From: Pseudorhodoferax sp965279475
Lineage (GTDB): Bacteria; Pseudomonadota; Gammaproteobacteria; Burkholderiales; Burkholderiaceae_C
Assembly (NCBI GenBank): GCA_965279475.1
Contig: CBDIIA010000003.1
Location: 186,001 to 250,000 of the forward strand
Reading direction: 5' to 3'
DNA: 64,000 bases
Below the pieces are notes generated by a model. It was given only the letters and a program-made list of their open reading frames with translations. It had not been told where the DNA came from and did no database searches. Made by a program: the position numbers and the translations under genes. Of this stretch, positions 62,678-64,000 are shown piece after piece; position 1 is the first letter of the stretch, and every line of letters starts with the position of its first letter.

Positions 62678-62893
62678 AGCGACCCAGTCAACGGAAACAT
62701 CGAATGGGTCCGAATCGAGTCTCTTCTCAGTGCATGTGGTTGCAGGGTTGTCGAGGGCGCAGGATCATCTGTCACGTTTGAGTTCAATGGCCGGAAGATG
62801 ACGCTCCCTCGGCCTCATCCAGGCAAGGAAGCGCTTCGCTATCGAGTCTTGGCGGTGCGAGAATTCATCGAAAGAATGGGAATCAAGCCATGA
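62678..62893 (+). pseudogene. hicA: hicA toxin gene lacking its 5' end
   Basis: The frame gives SDPVNGNIEWVRIESLL, VVEGAGSSVTFEFNGRKM, PRPHPGKEALRYRVLAV and a closing IERMGIKP. This is the HicA-type mRNA interferase family from about residue 12 to the end. No ATG, GTG or TTG exists in this frame upstream of the conserved part, and the expected N-terminus is replaced by unrelated sequence. The first in-frame ATG, at 62798, would leave only 31 residues. The stop overlaps the hicB start (ATGA), the normal toxin-antitoxin arrangement. Confidence 0.75.
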
Positions 62894-63258
62894 TCAATTC
62901 CATGTCATACAAGGGCTACACGGCAAGCATGGTCTTCGACGCGGAAGACAAGATCATTGTCGGGCGCGTCCTGGACGTTGATGACATCATCTCCTTCCAT
63001 GGAGAGTCGATTTCAGAATTCGAATCCAACTTTCAGACCTGTGTCGAAGACTATCTGGCTGCTTCCCAAGAATTGGGGTCTCCTCCTGAGAAGCCTGCGA
63101 GCGGCAAAGTAATGCTGCGGATTGCACCTGCGATACATGCTGCGGCGCTCAAGGCGGCAGCGAGAAGTGGCACTAGCCTCAACAAATGGGCAGAAGGCGC
63201 GCTCGGCAAGGCGGCAAGGAAGCCTCCCTCTCGCCTTGGCACACACAGCAACGCCTGA
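62890..63258 (+). CDS. hicB: HicB family antitoxin
   Basis: Antitoxin of 122 residues. The N-terminal HicB fold has YKGYTASMVFDAEDKIIVGRV and ISFHGESISEFESNFQTCVEDYL. The C-terminal ribbon-helix-helix domain has VMLRIAPAIHAAALKAAARSG then TSLNKWAEGAL, for DNA binding and autoregulation. Its toxin partner upstream is truncated, so it is probably an orphan. Codon use is less G/C-biased than in the neighbouring genes, suggesting transfer. Confidence 0.88.
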   Translation: MINSMSYKGYTASMVFDAEDKIIVGRVLDVDDIISFHGESISEFESNFQTCVEDYLAASQELGSPPEKPASGKVMLRIAPAIHAAALKAAARSGTSLNKWAEGALGKAARKPPSRLGTHSNA

Positions 63259-63427
63259 CCTGCGTTGTCCACGCTGCGCAACTGATCCAGAAGAATCATC
63301 CCCCTCTTGCGGCCGTAAGCGACAGGTATCCGAAATGGGGCGGCCTTGCTCCTGGTGGCCATCCGCGCAACGATGACGGTATGCAGAGGGTCGTGCATCT
63401 CGGCAGGCGATGCCACACCGGGCCGGC

Positions 63428-64000
63428 TCAACCTCTGCCTCTCCCTCTCCCATGCTGCGCTTGCTCCGCCAGCCTCGCAGTGATCTGCGCCGCCTGCTCC
63501 TGCAAGGTCGACACCACGCCCGCCACGCGGCTGTCGGGCAGGCGTTCGGTGATGGTCGCGATCGCGATGCCGGCGATGGTGCGGCCTTCCGGGTTGCGCA
63601 CCGGCACGGCCACGGCGCGTGAGCCGGGCACCACGCCGACCGAGGCGTACGCGTAGTCCTGCACGCGTGCCAGGCCGGCGCGTTGCAGCAGCTCGGCCGG
63701 GTCGATGTGCATCACCGCCAGCCGTTGCGCGTTGCGCTGCACCACCTGCGTGGCCTCGTCGTAGGGCAGCGAAGCCAGCAGCATCAGGCCGCTGACGCCG
63801 ACACCCAGCGGCCGGCGCGCGCCGATCTCGATCGACAGCACCTTGACCGGGAAACTGCCGGTGCGCCGGTCGAGGCAGACCGAGTCGTCGCCGTTGCGGA
63901 TCGTGAGGAAGGTGGTGTCGCCCAGCGTCTCGCTCAGGAAGCGCAGCTGCGGCTCGGCCAGTGCCCGCAGCGGGAAGCGGGCCGACCGTGCCAGGCCCAG
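63428..64000 (-). CDS. IclR family transcriptional regulator (N-terminus beyond the window)
   Basis: The C-terminal 190 residues of an IclR-type regulator, continuing past the right edge. The effector domain is recognisable: LRFLSETLGDTTFLTIRNGD, GARRPLGVGVSGLMLLASLP, YAYASVGVVPGSRAVAVPV and IAGIAIATI. The helix-turn-helix lies outside. Stop at 63428. The 169-base gap to hicB shows no gene. Target genes are presumably beyond the window. Confidence 0.9.
   Translation of the reverse strand: MGLARSARFPLRALAEPQLRFLSETLGDTTFLTIRNGDDSVCLDRRTGSFPVKVLSIEIGARRPLGVGVSGLMLLASLPYDEATQVVQRNAQRLAVMHIDPAELLQRAGLARVQDYAYASVGVVPGSRAVAVPVRNPEGRTIAGIAIATITERLPDSRVAGVVSTLQEQAAQITARLAEQAQHGRGRGRG

Noticed and set aside
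62538..62801. Plus-strand frame of 87 codons over the hicA region
   Set aside because: It is in a different frame from the HicA-like sequence and has no recognisable features.

Overview
The window is about 64 kb of gene-dense, GC-rich chromosome (G/C strongly dominates third codon positions). Gene content and order point to a betaproteobacterium of the order Burkholderiales, near the Comamonadaceae/Rubrivivax-Leptothrix-Ideonella group. Indicators are the neighbourhoods yicC-kinase-PP2C-rph-rdgB-hemW and rpsT/murJ with DUF3579-argD-argF, plus class I PHA synthesis, TRAP transport, gentisate catabolism and a kynBUA operon. This placement is inference from gene content; no rRNA gene is present. 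I saw no tRNA, rRNA, CRISPR array, prophage or transposase. No gene-free stretch exceeds 300 bases; the longest (50397-50686, 290 b; 62426-62677, about 250 b; 11374-11620, 247 b; 52825-53065, 241 b) are covered below.

Layout. 0-2.6 kb: tail of a branched-chain amino acid ABC operon (livM', livG, livF). 2.6-3.1 kb: a Nudix hydrolase. 3.2-11.4 kb: an aromatic catabolic cluster on the minus strand (3-hydroxybenzoate 6-hydroxylase type monooxygenase, an unexplained flavoprotein, gentisate dioxygenase, fumarylpyruvate hydrolase, TRAP dctQ-M-P) with a divergent MarR regulator. The missing isomerase step is supplied by a zeta-GST-like gene at 19.1 kb. 11.6-14.9 kb: a large MscS-type channel and an OmpA lipoprotein. 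14.9-19.0 kb: a Rieske oxygenase translationally coupled to a glutamine-synthetase-like ligase that is frameshifted in a G7 run, divergent from an MFS exporter. 19.1-20.8 kb: isomerase, pgeF and an overlapping small membrane protein. 20.9-29.8 kb: polyhydroxybutyrate genes phaC-phaA and phaB, separated by a minus-strand ugp-like ABC operon ending in an endonuclease/exonuclease/phosphatase-fold gene.

29.9-36.3 kb: a KefB/YbaL-like antiporter coupled to a small CxxC protein, an orphan pair of multiheme cytochromes c divergent from a MocR regulator, and a sulfite-oxidase-fold periplasmic protein without cysteine. 36.3-39.4 kb: a hybrid histidine kinase. 39.5-46.8 kb: housekeeping block yicC / Ser-Thr kinase - PP2C - rph - rdgB - hemW - modA-like, then a short-chain dehydrogenase without the catalytic Tyr/Lys. 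47.0-52.8 kb: sirB1, murJ, rpsT, DUF3579, argD, argF. 53.0-57.8 kb: a broken secreted-protein gene, a TonB-dependent receptor and a divergent two-component system. 57.9-60.7 kb: kynB-kynU-kynA for tryptophan to anthranilate. 60.7-64 kb: an accessory, less GC-rich end with a tannase/feruloyl-esterase lipoprotein, a kynA-like sequence scrap, a 5'-truncated hicA with intact hicB, and a partial IclR regulator.

The least expected observation is a structured ~90-nt element present three times (9536, 26502, 42377). Each copy lies 0-4 nt after a stop codon between co-directional genes, in the same orientation relative to transcription, and the copies differ by compensatory base changes in the stems. 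It behaves like a REP-type intercistronic RNA element.
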